Assembly: GCA_030432905.1 (NCBI GenBank)
Contig: JAUILU010000001.1
Location: 868,001 to 932,000 of the forward strand
Length of the DNA stretch: 64,000 nucleotides
Origin: Phycisphaerae bacterium
GTDB lineage: Bacteria; Planctomycetota; Phycisphaerae; Phycisphaerales; UBA1924
Direction: 5' to 3'
A program made the translations under genes and the position numbers. Each line of letters opens with the position of its first letter. The first letter of the stretch is position 1. Shown here piece by piece: positions 14,614 through 23,349 of this stretch. Under the pieces are notes generated by a model, which saw nothing but the letters and a program-made list of their open reading frames with translations, was not told where the DNA came from and searched no databases.

Positions 14614-15189
14614 ATCTCGCCATGCTTTGCCTGCCTTCCCAGGGACGTCCATTTCGCCGCTATATCGCGTAGCGGACGGCCTAGTTTCTTCGAGGGCAGG
14701 TCAGAATTTTCATGCGCTCAGTCAGTGCCCCGGTTGTCCTTGTATTAGAAGAAGCTTGAAGTCATAGAAAAATATGTTCGTTACTACGTTTAACGAAATG
14801 CTCGTAATGAGCCACGCTTTGCACGGCTGTGACGCGATCTTGACACGCAGTTCTGAGCCGTTGGAGTCTGCGTCGGTTGGTAGTTGTGCTAATTGGCTGT
14901 TGTCTTCTGGGGTTATCGTTATGACGAAATAGTCCTCAGTTTATCAATATACTCTCGTGATCTTCTTACATATATCGCGTAGCTATCCATACATCGTGGC
15001 GTTATCTAGTTGAGAACCAGGTCGTGATTTCTGACAAGGGGTTGCGGATCAACACGGGGCGGTTACTGTGCCCCCGTCTGGCTAAGGGAGCCGGGCAAGA
15101 AGAGGTAGCAAAGCGTAGCGAATCGTGTTTATCACAGGGCGATGTTGCCCGTGCGCGATCGGTGCGCGAATGCTATGAAGGAGATTACA
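14614..15189. other. Gene-free stretch upstream of the LTD protein gene, with a possible structured leader
   Basis: No gene is visible. The left half is AT-rich with no recognisable features. Between about 15053 and 15100 two adjacent hairpins can form on the plus strand: ACGGGGC with GCCCCCGT around a 9-base loop, then CTGGCT with AGCCGG around a short loop. They lie roughly 90-135 bases before the start codon at 15190 and could be a structured 5' UTR. They do not match a riboswitch class that I can name with confidence. Confidence 0.35.
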
Positions 15190-16467
15190 GTGAACCGTAA
15201 ATCACTCGCAGCAATTCTTGGTTTGACCACACTCGCCGGCGCGGCGATGGGTCAGAACGGCAACTTCTACACCGCAGATTCGCGTCGTGGTGACATGTTC
15301 ATCAACGAAGTCTGGAACGACCCAAACTCGGGCGATGCACCGAAGGAATTCATCGAGATCTACAGCGAGTCCGGGAGCGTTTCACTCGACGGACTTGCGA
15401 TCATCGTGATTCAGAGCGTCGATACCAACGACGACGGTGTTGTTGACAGCACCGAGATCGACGAATCGTTCATCTTCCCGTCCAACGGCGTGTACAGGAC
15501 CAACAGCGCCGGGTACTTCGTGCTCTGGAACTCGGACAGCGATCTTGACATCGATGCCACCAACCGCAACGCGACCTACGACTCGCAGATGCTCTCCCAG
15601 GCCGACGATTCGGAGATCTACGCACGCCTCCCCGAGAGCGTTCGTCAGACCCTCGCAAGTGGTGCTGCTGACTCCGGTCCGGGGCGCCCAAACACGGCGC
15701 TTGGCGATCTGACTACCCGCTACGAGGCATCGTTCGACGAGCTCGGAACACTCGGTGATTCCAACGACAAGCCGGGCCAGCTCACCAACGATGACTCCCG
15801 CACTTTCTTGCTGGTTGACTTGGCAGGCTCTGGCCTCGAGCCGGCTGAGGAAGAAATGCTTCACAAGGACGGTAACCCCGATGCTGACCTCGACGGCAAG
15901 ATCGAGATCAACGAAGTCGGCGGCACGGGCGAAGAACTGCAGATCATCGACAGCGTAGCTGTCAGCGATAACGGCGGTGCTGAGTACACCTACTGCGATC
16001 AGGAAGAGTGGGATGTTTCTCCCGGATTCAACCCTGATGCCATGACACGTCTTGGTATTTGCATGGAATACTGCGACTTCCCCGAGTGCGAAGAGAGCAC
16101 CATCGATGGCAGCGACAACTACAAGTGGGTGTACTACAACTGGGCGATGGGTGAACTCTCAGGCTCGGGCTCGGGTATCAACCTGGTCTTCAACTGGGAT
16201 GGCGGCAGCGACGGGTTCGGTGGCTTGGCAGAGAACTGCGACGGTAACGTGAGCCTGAACTCACTGCCAAGCTCTGGTGATGTTGCACTGACCCCGGGCG
16301 AAGTCAACACTGCAGTCAACTCGGTTGGCCCCAACGCATCTTGCCCTGCAACTCGGAATGCGGGCGACCTCACCGGTGACGGCGTGGTTGATGTCAACGA
16401 TATCCACGAGGCCATCAAGACCCAGGATCCTGTGATTTTCCGCAAGGTCCTTAGCAACCTCGACTAA
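15190..16467 (+). CDS. Secreted lamin-tail-domain-like protein
   Basis: The start is placed at GTG 15190, six bases after AAGGAG; an ATG at 15175 in frame would place that site inside the gene. The 425-residue product opens with a signal peptide (KSLAAILGLTTLAGAAMG). It then has an LTD-type beta-sandwich opening: MFINEVWNDPNSGD, EFIEIYSESGSVSLDGLAI, DESFIFPSNGVYRTNSAGYF. Acidic calcium-binding-like stretches (DTNDDGVVDSTEID, DADLDGKIEINEVG) occur inside it. The C-terminus holds a single EF-hand-like DLTGDGVVDVNDIHEAI segment rather than the paired dockerin module of its neighbours. LTD proteins are typically cell-surface or extracellular binding modules; no enzymatic motif is visible. Confidence 0.75.
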   Translation: MNRKSLAAILGLTTLAGAAMGQNGNFYTADSRRGDMFINEVWNDPNSGDAPKEFIEIYSESGSVSLDGLAIIVIQSVDTNDDGVVDSTEIDESFIFPSNGVYRTNSAGYFVLWNSDSDLDIDATNRNATYDSQMLSQADDSEIYARLPESVRQTLASGAADSGPGRPNTALGDLTTRYEASFDELGTLGDSNDKPGQLTNDDSRTFLLVDLAGSGLEPAEEEMLHKDGNPDADLDGKIEINEVGGTGEELQIIDSVAVSDNGGAEYTYCDQEEWDVSPGFNPDAMTRLGICMEYCDFPECEESTIDGSDNYKWVYYNWAMGELSGSGSGINLVFNWDGGSDGFGGLAENCDGNVSLNSLPSSGDVALTPGEVNTAVNSVGPNASCPATRNAGDLTGDGVVDVNDIHEAIKTQDPVIFRKVLSNLD

Positions 16468-16494
16468 GCACACACACTAGCGGCATACATCATG

Positions 16495-16533
16495 AACACC
16501 CCCGACCAGACTGTTGTCCGGTCGGGGGTGTTT
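16495..16533 (+). terminator. Intrinsic terminator after the LTD protein gene
   Basis: AACACCCCCGACC (16495-16507) pairs with GGTCGGGGGTGTT(T) (16520-16533), a stem of about 13 bp with a 12-base loop, followed by TTTCTTG. It lies 28 bases after the stop codon at 16467. Confidence 0.85.
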
Positions 16534-16587
16534 CTTGTGTTGCTCGAATACGCTGCAAAGCGCGTATGTAGTATGTGGCGATCTGCT

Positions 16588-17385
16588 TTAGCGACGACGG
16601 CGAGTTGCACAGAACCCGCCAATGGCAAGCAGGCTGAAGCTAGCCGGCGCCGGGATGACCTCGATTACCATCGAGCCGAACGCGGCTTGGTTCCATCCAG
16701 TCAGGCCGTTGGTTTGGCCGTCGAGTATGTCAACACTGAAGTTCATATCCCAGCCGAAGAGGATCTCTTCACCTGCGTCGATATCGAAATCGATGCTGAA
16801 GCCGCTAGGGACGTTCACCGCTCTGCCGTACCCGGTTGTAAATGGGCTCGGGACATCGCCTCCGAAGGTGATCTCGGCGAAGTTGTTGACGGAACCGTTT
16901 GCGAGACCTTCGCCGACCATGCCGTTCGCACCGAAGTCTACGGTGATCCGAACCTGAGCGTCTTCGGTAAGGAGGAGCCTGCCGCCGCCGGCACCTCGCA
17001 GCGGTGCGGTCTGGAGCCTTCCTGCCGGGTCGAATGTGTCCCCGAGATCGACGTCTGCAGACAGATCCCACAAAAGCTCGAAGCGAGTGTCAGACGACTG
17101 ACCGGCGACAGTCGTCATGGTCTGCATCGAGTCGATCGAGGGCAGTGCACCGGTGTCAGCTATGAAGCTGTTTGAGATCACGGTGCGCTCTGGTAGGAAG
17201 ATATCGTCTTTATTGATGTTGTACGCGCCGTTGTGATTTGAATAGAACGTGAGCGGGCTGCCATCGACTCCGATCCCGTCGAAGGATTGGAATGAAGTCA
17301 GGCCGAACCCGGCTGAGAATTGACCTGCCGCGGTTCCTGCTACCAATAAGGCGGCAGAAACAGCGGCTCCGCGTGTGAGCGTCAT
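16588..17385 (-). CDS. Secreted PEP-CTERM-type protein
   Basis: The 265-residue protein starts at ATG 17385 with AAGGA upstream. It has a signal peptide (AAVSAALLVAGTAAGQ), a Gly/Asp-rich beta-type body without recognisable enzyme motifs, and the C-terminal sorting tail VIPAPASFSLLAIGGFCATR followed by RRR. Such tails (Pro-rich turn, hydrophobic segment, basic cluster) mark PEP-CTERM proteins that are anchored and trimmed by exosortase-type systems. The body contains SMQTMTTVAGQSSDTRFELL and ITFGGDVPSPFTTGYGRAV and probably forms a single beta-sandwich. Its function is unknown. Confidence 0.75.
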   Translation of the reverse strand: MTLTRGAAVSAALLVAGTAAGQFSAGFGLTSFQSFDGIGVDGSPLTFYSNHNGAYNINKDDIFLPERTVISNSFIADTGALPSIDSMQTMTTVAGQSSDTRFELLWDLSADVDLGDTFDPAGRLQTAPLRGAGGGRLLLTEDAQVRITVDFGANGMVGEGLANGSVNNFAEITFGGDVPSPFTTGYGRAVNVPSGFSIDFDIDAGEEILFGWDMNFSVDILDGQTNGLTGWNQAAFGSMVIEVIPAPASFSLLAIGGFCATRRRR

Positions 17386-17479
17386 GGCGATTCCTTACAT
17401 GTCTTTCCGGTCAAGAAACCGGCGCGGGTGTCTCTCTCTAGCCGGGGGTAGCTCCCGCCCGCTACCTGGCATTCTCTCC

Positions 17480-17500
17480 TACCCGCGACATCCGCGGGCG
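17480..17500 (-). other. Small inverted repeat upstream of the PEP-CTERM gene
   Basis: CCCGCG and CGCGGG flank the 5-base loop GATGT when read on the minus strand, about 100 bases before the start at 17385. It may add to termination of the upstream dockerin gene or be part of the 5' UTR. Confidence 0.3.
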
Positions 17501-17515
17501 ATTCTCATGTGAAAT

Positions 17516-17543
17516 GCTCGCCGACCCGTTAAGCCCGGCGAGC
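17516..17543 (-). terminator. Hairpin terminator after the LTD/dockerin gene at 17598-19457
   Basis: On the minus strand GCTCGCCG pairs with CGGCGAGC around a 12-base loop containing CTTAACGG, followed by ATTTC. It lies 54 bases beyond the stop codon. Stem, loop core and the trailing ATT closely match the terminator at 39716-39745, which follows the other large LTD/dockerin gene. Confidence 0.65.
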
Positions 17544-17597
17544 GCTGTTTGTGGTGTCCCCACGAAACAGAAGAGGGCTGGATACATCAGCCCGGGT

Positions 17598-19457
17598 TTA
17601 ATTCGGACAGACTGGGCCGTTAGCGCCTTGGTTGTAGTTCCCGATCCAAGCCGAGAAATCGGTTGGTGTGCATGCGTTATCACCGTTCTGGTCGCACGTC
17701 ACGATGTGGTTAGCGTTGAACGAACCGATCCATGCTGAAAAATCGGTTGGTGAGACAATGCCGTCCATGTTCACATCGGCGCAGAGCCTGCCTGATTCGC
17801 ACGCATCCGGGACCCCGTTGCTGTTGGTGTCTGGCAGACCAAGCACAGCATCGAAAGCGGCTAGGTCGGATTGGGTGACAGATCCGCCCCACGCAACGAC
17901 GAACCCGCCTTGGATAACTTGGCCGCTGCTCCATTCACCGGTCGAACCGTCGGTGAGGTCCATCCTGAGCATGGCCAGAGTCGCGTTGAACACTTCGACC
18001 TGTCTCGCATAGCCGGTGTAGAGAACATCATCAGAGGTGTCATCGGTATCGAAGTCTCTGATAAAGTCGTGAGCGAGATCATCGAGTGTCCAGCCCTCGG
18101 AAGCAGCGAGTTCTATCATCGATCGGTCGTCACAATCGATGTCGCCGTCGAAATCGAAATCTCCCGGTACAAACCGGTCTTGCACACCGATCGGTGTGCC
18201 ATCGAGTGAAGAACCCGGCGCGGCATCGTTGAACCCGTTCGGCGTAATCCGGAATCCAGATATGTCGTAGGGCTCAAAGAGGAGTGTGCCGTTGGGATCC
18301 TGTGCGCCAGAGAACTCGAAGAACGGCGCAACGAGCGGGCTTGGATCGCTCAGACCGGTGTAGCTGTAGGTCGGCCCGTTTGGATCTACTGGTGCTAGGT
18401 AGTTGAGTTCATCGTCGGCGGTCCCGGGGAGACCGTCCTCGCCCAGTTCGAGCAGTGGTTTGTAAAGGGTGTAGTCCGCGGTGCCTGGCTGAGTGTTGAT
18501 TGTTTCGCCGTAGACCCAGCTCTCGTCGGCGAGACTTGTGCGATCGAGATCGCCGTCGTTTGGATTGACTGTCCACCCGACTAGCGGGTTCGAAGAGTCG
18601 TATCTGACTCTTGAGACCGCATCTGGGTTGAAGTTTGGCGTTTCGCTGATCTGGTTGCTCAGGAGTTGTCGCCCTCTGATGTTGTACTCTCGGCCGCCGC
18701 CGTTGGACCAGGCGATCTCGTCGATGATCTGAACTGGCTCCATTGCAAGGGCCGTGTCTTGCGATCCGTCGAGCCCTTCTCCGTAGTAGATTGGTACACC
18801 GAGCGTGTGCTCATCACCGAAATCGAGTCTGCTGTTGAAGTCGACGTCGGGCGAGACGTCTTTTTTCCAGCCGTAGCCTTGGCCGTAGTTGCTTGTACCC
18901 TGCGCAGTAAGCGAGTGCTCGGGTCTGCGCCGGACGATAAGATATGTCGATGAGCCATCGTTCTCGAGCTTGCTCGCTTCATCAACGCTCGGGATCGTGC
19001 TTGCTTGGAAGGAGGCAGCCCCGAAGAACCTAGGGTTGCTCGGGCTTTCTGGCAGGAAGAAATCGAAATCACCGTTTGGGTCAAGGAATGGCTCGAGTCC
19101 CGTAAACCCGAACTCCTCGCGGTTGTAGAGTACGAAGAGTCCGTGTTCGTTTGTGGACCAGCCGTCGAGCGAGAAAGCCTCGTCGATTTCCGGTGCTTTC
19201 TGCATGAACGCACCGTCTGGAACATTGTCGTCGTCGGAATCCTCGCCGCCCTTGACAAGTACAACCGCGTAGCCGGTGAGGTCATAACTTGGAGGGCCAT
19301 AGATCTCGATGTATTCCCATGTGGCATCGCCACCGTTTGTTGGGTTCTCGAATACCTCGTTGATGGTGAGCTGCGATGCTGCCTGCCCTGCCGTAGCGAT
19401 GTAGAGCAAAGCTAGGCAACTATTATTTACAGACTGTTTCATCCGTGTATCTTTCAT
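17598..19457 (-). CDS. Large secreted LTD protein with GC-type dockerin-like C-terminus
   Basis: The 619-residue protein starts at ATG 19457 (AGGA about 10 bases upstream); a second ATG at 19442 is possible. After a signal peptide (SCLALLYIATAGQAASQ) comes an LTD-like opening LTINEVFENPTNGGDATWEY, then IEIYGPPSYDLTGYAVVLVK. The middle has several hundred Asp/Gly-rich residues. The last 60 residues are two EF-hand-like repeats, ADVNMDGIVSPTDFSAWIGS and CDQNGDNACTPTDFSAWIGN, separated by a short spacer. The same paired module ends two other proteins in this window. In Planctomycetes it is regarded as an anchoring or sorting domain. The gene is 26 bases downstream of a prepilin-like gene and probably shares its transcript. 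Confidence 0.8.
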   Translation of the reverse strand: MKDTRMKQSVNNSCLALLYIATAGQAASQLTINEVFENPTNGGDATWEYIEIYGPPSYDLTGYAVVLVKGGEDSDDDNVPDGAFMQKAPEIDEAFSLDGWSTNEHGLFVLYNREEFGFTGLEPFLDPNGDFDFFLPESPSNPRFFGAASFQASTIPSVDEASKLENDGSSTYLIVRRRPEHSLTAQGTSNYGQGYGWKKDVSPDVDFNSRLDFGDEHTLGVPIYYGEGLDGSQDTALAMEPVQIIDEIAWSNGGGREYNIRGRQLLSNQISETPNFNPDAVSRVRYDSSNPLVGWTVNPNDGDLDRTSLADESWVYGETINTQPGTADYTLYKPLLELGEDGLPGTADDELNYLAPVDPNGPTYSYTGLSDPSPLVAPFFEFSGAQDPNGTLLFEPYDISGFRITPNGFNDAAPGSSLDGTPIGVQDRFVPGDFDFDGDIDCDDRSMIELAASEGWTLDDLAHDFIRDFDTDDTSDDVLYTGYARQVEVFNATLAMLRMDLTDGSTGEWSSGQVIQGGFVVAWGGSVTQSDLAAFDAVLGLPDTNSNGVPDACESGRLCADVNMDGIVSPTDFSAWIGSFNANHIVTCDQNGDNACTPTDFSAWIGNYNQGANGPVCPN

Positions 19458-19483
19458 GGTGAGTGCGTCCTGTAGTCGTTTCG

Positions 19484-20464
19484 TTATCGTGTTCGCAGCG
19501 GTGAACCAGAATTCGAGAATCTGCCGCTAGAGAGATGACCGCCGAACACGTCTTTCTCGATCTCGGGGTATGCGTCGTCCCTTGGTAGCGGCCCATCGGT
19601 GAGATCCCAACCAAATGTGCCGTCTCGGTTTTGATCGAGTGTGTTCGCGACGTGCCCGTCTGCGTAAAGGATGTTGCCGCGGGTTCGGTCGTGGTCGTCT
19701 ACGTTGTCACGCGAAGATCGCATGTGTGCTGGTCCGAAGTCTGCATAGCTCTGCCTGCCCCATACACCCGACGGGTAGCGAACGGGGCCATCACCAAAAG
19801 CTTTGGCGACCCTGACAGGGCCTTCACCGAAATCTTCGTAGTCTTCCAGCGCCCCGTCGGTTCGGCCGTCGGCCATTAGAGGCACCCGGACTGGAGATAC
19901 ATGGTTGAGGTACACGTCGCGGAGCGGTCCGATGACGCTGTCGATCTTCTTCGGTGATCCGATGTACGCATCACGCGGGTTGCGCATCTCGGTGAAACCG
20001 AAGTACCACGACATCGTGTAGTTCGTGTTGAACCCGGCTTGCACGAGGTTGTTTCGTTCCTCGACAGTGAAGGCCTTCTGGGGCCTGCCGTCGTCGAGTC
20101 GATCCATGGTCATGTTCTGGGTGTGCTGAGCCGGGTTGCTCGGGCAGAGAAAGTTACCCGGCATAATGTATTCACCGATGACCATGTCCGCGAGCCATCC
20201 GGCTTCGTCGATCGAACCGTAGCTGTTTCCCTCTCGGTTGTCGAACGGGCCTGACGAGTACAAGCCATCGTTTGAGAGTGAGTACGCCAGCGTGGCAATC
20301 CCGTTCTGCCGCAGGTTGCTCGCGCAGACTGAGAGCTTTGCAACCTGACGCGCCCTCGAGATCGACGGGATAAGGATCCCGATCAACAACGCGATGATTG
20401 CGATCACGACGAGGAGCTCGATGAGTGTGAAGCCGACTTGTTGGTGAACTTTGCGGGATCGCAT
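19484..20464 (-). CDS. Prepilin-like protein with N-terminal methylation motif and H-x9-DG-type C-terminus
   Basis: The 326-residue protein begins with a short basic leader ([10 protein letters not shown]) followed by [20 protein letters not shown], the type IV prepilin/pseudopilin cleavage and transmembrane segment with the conserved Glu at +5. The C-terminal part contains [13 protein letters not shown], the DGHV-type motif seen in the planctomycete prepilin-like families. Such proteins are abundant in Planctomycetes and are thought to be surface pseudopilins, though most are uncharacterised. The gene is followed after 26 bases by an LTD/dockerin gene on the same strand. The same pair occurs again at 36103-39689, suggesting a functional partnership. 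Confidence 0.88.
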   Translation of the reverse strand: MRSRKVHQQVGFTLIELLVVIAIIALLIGILIPSISRARQVAKLSVCASNLRQNGIATLAYSLSNDGLYSSGPFDNREGNSYGSIDEAGWLADMVIGEYIMPGNFLCPSNPAQHTQNMTMDRLDDGRPQKAFTVEERNNLVQAGFNTNYTMSWYFGFTEMRNPRDAYIGSPKKIDSVIGPLRDVYLNHVSPVRVPLMADGRTDGALEDYEDFGEGPVRVAKAFGDGPVRYPSGVWGRQSYADFGPAHMRSSRDNVDDHDRTRGNILYADGHVANTLDQNRDGTFGWDLTDGPLPRDDAYPEIEKDVFGGHLSSGRFSNSGSPLRTR

Positions 20465-20541
20465 GGCCGAGAGGGTACCTGCTCGGGCTCACGCTATATC
20501 GCAAATCACCTGTGTTTTCGGTTTAAGATTGTGCTGCTTGT

Positions 20542-20559
20542 TATATGTCGCGACATATA
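20542..20559. promoter_or_regulatory. Perfect 18-bp palindrome, candidate operator
   Basis: TATATGTCGCGACATATA is a perfect inverted repeat with no spacer. It lies in the 159-base divergent spacer between the prepilin-like gene (leftward) and the LTD protein gene at 20624 (rightward). The ATGT...ACAT half-sites resemble those bound by PadR-type regulators, and a PadR gene lies at 22737-23102, but the usual PadR spacing is longer, so the binding protein is unknown. Confidence 0.5.
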
Positions 20560-20623
20560 CGATTTCGCCACTCTGAGGATTCTAAAGCGGCTTGTTGAAT
20601 GGACGAGTTGCTACACTCCCCGC

Positions 20624-21973
20624 ATGATTCTGAGATCCGCCCGCATAGCCGCACATCGAGTATTCATAGTGTCATTGCTCTTACTGCCCGTTCAGGCCAG
20701 CGGCCAGCTTTACATTAACGAAGTTCTTGAGAACCCCCCTGGGCACTCGTTTTCTGAGAGTAGTTGGGAGTACATTGAGCTGTACGGCATGCCAGAGATG
20801 CCTCTTGATGGCTTTGCGCTTGTTGTGCTTAAGGGCGGTGTCGATGATGACCGCAACGGTATTCCAGAGATCGAGCCGCACGTCGACGAAGTTTTCTTCC
20901 TCGATGGCATGGAAACGGATAGCACAGGCTTAGCACTGATCTTTAACACCTCGCAAGACCACAACGCGATCGGTATAGAATCGATCGTCGGCCAGCATTC
21001 CTCACACGCTCGCTCATTTCAGTCCTGCGCCCCGGACTCGAGAGTAGGGCCAATGAGACTGGACCATGACGGGTCGTCGACATACATGCTTGTCCGAGGC
21101 TTTGATCGAGCACTGGCGGATTCTGTCCTGTCGCCCGGCAGTGAGCACGACACCAACTTCGACGGCAAGATCGATTGCTTCTTCCCTCACAACGGCGATG
21201 CGGCAATGCCGAGATTCCAAATCGTTGATGTGCTGAGTTGGTCGAACAGAGGCGGCAAAGAGTACGGCTGGCTCGACGGGTACGAGCTTTCTGAAACACA
21301 CGGCATCAACCCGGACGCCTTAAGTCGGGTGGCGTTCTTCGATGCCCCACCACGACTGGGGTCGTATACCAAGGACGTCCGTGATAGCGCTGGAAGGGTG
21401 ACCGGCTTTAAGGTGTTGGACACGAGTGTTGCCGACGAATCCTGCATTTACGGCGTGTTAGACAGTGCTACTTTCCCTGAAACGATGGTGTATTTCACCG
21501 GGTCTGATCTTGAGGGTTGGTCGCAAACCAAGGCACCGACCGATCAGATGGCCATGCCGATTGTGCTCACCGGGGATGACCCAGAGCCCGATTCGGATCC
21601 GTTCCCATCGCCGATGCGTCGGTCATTCAATGGAGATGTACTCACTACCGATCTTGATGTAGAAGCGTTTAGGCTCACGCCTGGCAGCTTGAATGATCAC
21701 CCCAGCGGCACGATCACGCAGGAACGGATCGTTCGAGGCGACCTCAACTGCAACGGTGGCGTTGACCGAGACGACCTTGAGGTTGCGCGCATTCTGGTTG
21801 GTACATCTATTGATGATCGATATGCAGCAACTGAGGGCTCATCGGAGTTTCGATGGCACGGAGCTGCACTTCAGAGACTGATTCGGCTTGTAGAGCTGAG
21901 CGATGACGAGTCTGGGCTTGACCGGAGTGTCAGCCCGCAGGATCTGGAGATGCTTGAGATTCTTGCTCACTGA
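20624..21973 (+). CDS. Secreted LTD-like protein
   Basis: The ATG at 20624 gives a normal signal peptide (HRVFIVSLLLLPVQASGQ); the frame stays open upstream, but that part would cross the divergent promoter and lacks signal character. The mature part opens LYINEVLENPPGHSFSESSW, then EYIELYGMPEMPLDGFALVV, closely resembling the LTD opening of the 17598-19457 protein (LTINEVFENP, YIEIYG). The two proteins are clearly related over the N-terminal half, for example the WSN(R/G)GG(K/R)EY segment. The C-terminus has a single EF-hand-like GDLNCNGGVDRDDLEVARIL segment and lacks the paired dockerin module. The 3' end overlaps the convergent minus-strand gene by seven bases. Function unknown; cell-surface location is inferred. 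Confidence 0.75.
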   Translation: MILRSARIAAHRVFIVSLLLLPVQASGQLYINEVLENPPGHSFSESSWEYIELYGMPEMPLDGFALVVLKGGVDDDRNGIPEIEPHVDEVFFLDGMETDSTGLALIFNTSQDHNAIGIESIVGQHSSHARSFQSCAPDSRVGPMRLDHDGSSTYMLVRGFDRALADSVLSPGSEHDTNFDGKIDCFFPHNGDAAMPRFQIVDVLSWSNRGGKEYGWLDGYELSETHGINPDALSRVAFFDAPPRLGSYTKDVRDSAGRVTGFKVLDTSVADESCIYGVLDSATFPETMVYFTGSDLEGWSQTKAPTDQMAMPIVLTGDDPEPDSDPFPSPMRRSFNGDVLTTDLDVEAFRLTPGSLNDHPSGTITQERIVRGDLNCNGGVDRDDLEVARILVGTSIDDRYAATEGSSEFRWHGAALQRLIRLVELSDDESGLDRSVSPQDLEMLEILAH

Positions 21974-22740
21974 TTCAGATGGGAGACGTTGCTGACACTG
22001 TTGGTGTGTGACGAGTTCAGCAGCATTTCGGCAGTCGTTGATGCAGGCTTTGGCTCTGCGTAAACAACGTACGTGCCATCGAGTGCCGCGTGGATTGCAT
22101 CGGGCCAGTCTTCGCCTGTAAGATCCAGCCTGAGTGGCTCGCCAGCAGGATCGTTGCCCTTCATTTTCACGGCATAGACATAACCGGTCGCGTGCTGCGT
22201 CAGCCAGCCGCTGCGTTCGAGTAGTTTACCAATCGAAATAGATTCTCTACGACCAATCGCCCATACTTTAGGTGAAGCCACGGCTCCGTCTACCGCGACA
22301 AAGCGGACGTCTTGTGCCATTGGGATGCGGGGTGAGTCGTTTTGAATTGTGAATGTTGCGCGAAGCAGATGCAGTTCATCTTGGAGCTGTGTGATCAATG
22401 TCTGCTGCCGATTGTGCTTACTGATATTTTGCACACCAAGGAAGCATGCAACGCCTATCGCTCCGATGGTTACGATCCCGGCGATCAGTAGCGGTCTTCC
22501 AGATCGGGCAACGCTCAGTTCCAGCAAATCAGCGCGGTGCTGCGAGATATCTCCGAACCTTCGGGCGGCTTCTGCCTGCGCGGCTCTGGTGGACATCCCA
22601 GAGTCCACCAGATCGTCGATACACTCCTGGATATGGATATCAAATTCGATATCCACATCACGAACGAGTGAGCTGAACTTTCTCGGGGCACCATAAACTA
22701 GCGATATGGTCGTTCTAATCCTGCTCAGAGGGTTATTCAT
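21967..22740 (-). CDS. Membrane protein with permease-prefix-like N-terminus and SLBB-like C-terminus
   Basis: The 257-residue protein is encoded directly behind a PadR regulator, with ATGA overlap. Residues about 25-75 (FDIHIQECIDDLVDSGMSTR, then AAQAEAARRFGDISQHRADL) match the helical prefix domain that precedes MacB-type permeases in PadR-linked loci. Here no permease follows. One transmembrane segment (PLLIAGIVTIGAIGVACFLG) is followed by a coiled-coil stretch. A C-terminal domain with DGAVASPKVWAIGRRESISI resembles SLBB domains of polysaccharide export proteins. A sensor or envelope role under PadR control is inference. It is convergent with, and overlaps by seven bases, the LTD gene. 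Confidence 0.7.
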   Translation of the reverse strand: MNNPLSRIRTTISLVYGAPRKFSSLVRDVDIEFDIHIQECIDDLVDSGMSTRAAQAEAARRFGDISQHRADLLELSVARSGRPLLIAGIVTIGAIGVACFLGVQNISKHNRQQTLITQLQDELHLLRATFTIQNDSPRIPMAQDVRFVAVDGAVASPKVWAIGRRESISIGKLLERSGWLTQHATGYVYAVKMKGNDPAGEPLRLDLTGEDWPDAIHAALDGTYVVYAEPKPASTTAEMLLNSSHTNSVSNVSHLNQ

Positions 22741-23102
22741 GTGACCTGCCCTCCGGGATTGTGCCTCTGATACGAAAGAATGTCATTCATTACAGTTGCG
22801 AGCGTCCTCCACTGGACCGCGCGCCGATTCATATGTTCTCGTCCCTGAACGGTAATTCGGTAGATTTTGGCTCGCCGATTGCGAGAGGTACGGCCCCACT
22901 CTGATTCGACCAGCCCGTTGCTCTCGAATCTGTGAAGTATCGGGTACACAGCGCCCTCGCTGACCGAGAGTGCTTGGCCGGTCTGGGTTCGGATACGCCT
23001 CGTAAGTTGATAGCCGTGCGCCGGCCCCTCATCGAGCATGGCCAGCACAACTAGACCAATAGCGCCCCGTCGTAGTTCAATATCATCGTCGTGAATGCCC
23101 AT
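22737..23102 (-). CDS. PadR-family transcriptional regulator
   Basis: The 121-residue protein has the PadR winged-helix domain: GAIGLVVLAMLDEGPAHGYQ, then LTRRIRTQTGQALSVSEGAV, YPILHRFESNGLVESEW and KIYRITVQGREHM. The C-terminal helix (AVQWRTLATVMNDILSYQ) is typical of dimerising PadR proteins. These regulators usually repress adjacent transport or envelope-stress genes. The gene overlaps the following membrane-protein gene by four bases, the standard PadR plus membrane partner pair. The leader region upstream of 23102 is AT-rich and probably holds an autoregulated promoter. Confidence 0.9.
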   Translation of the reverse strand: MGIHDDDIELRRGAIGLVVLAMLDEGPAHGYQLTRRIRTQTGQALSVSEGAVYPILHRFESNGLVESEWGRTSRNRRAKIYRITVQGREHMNRRAVQWRTLATVMNDILSYQRHNPGGQVT

Positions 23103-23349
23103 GTAATAAGTTTAGATCGTTTATTTACCATACTGTGACACTACATTATGAAGATATTGTGTGAGATGAGTAAACGAACCTAAGAGCGTACCAAGATTGC
23201 ATGTAGTGCCATATGCAGTTTGTGAACGGTGTTCCGAATACTGCTTGACGGGATAAGTCAGTCGCGGATCACCACGGATACACCGCCTGTGCATCTTCAT
23301 TCTTGGCTCAACACCTCTTCACTGTCTGTACGCCACGGGCTCAACAGGT
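23103..23349. other. AT-rich upstream region of the PadR gene
   Basis: The first 80 bases are AT-rich and probably contain the PadR promoter. The remainder has no gene that I can recognise; it may be the decayed 5' part of the pentapeptide pseudogene that follows. Confidence 0.3.

Noticed and set aside
15040..15140. c-di-GMP riboswitch-like motif before the LTD gene
   Set aside because: Only CTAAGGGAGCCGGG-like bases resemble the class; the rest of the conserved core is absent.
20438..20623. N-terminal extension of the LTD protein at 20624
   Set aside because: It crosses the divergent promoter and would place the signal peptide internally.
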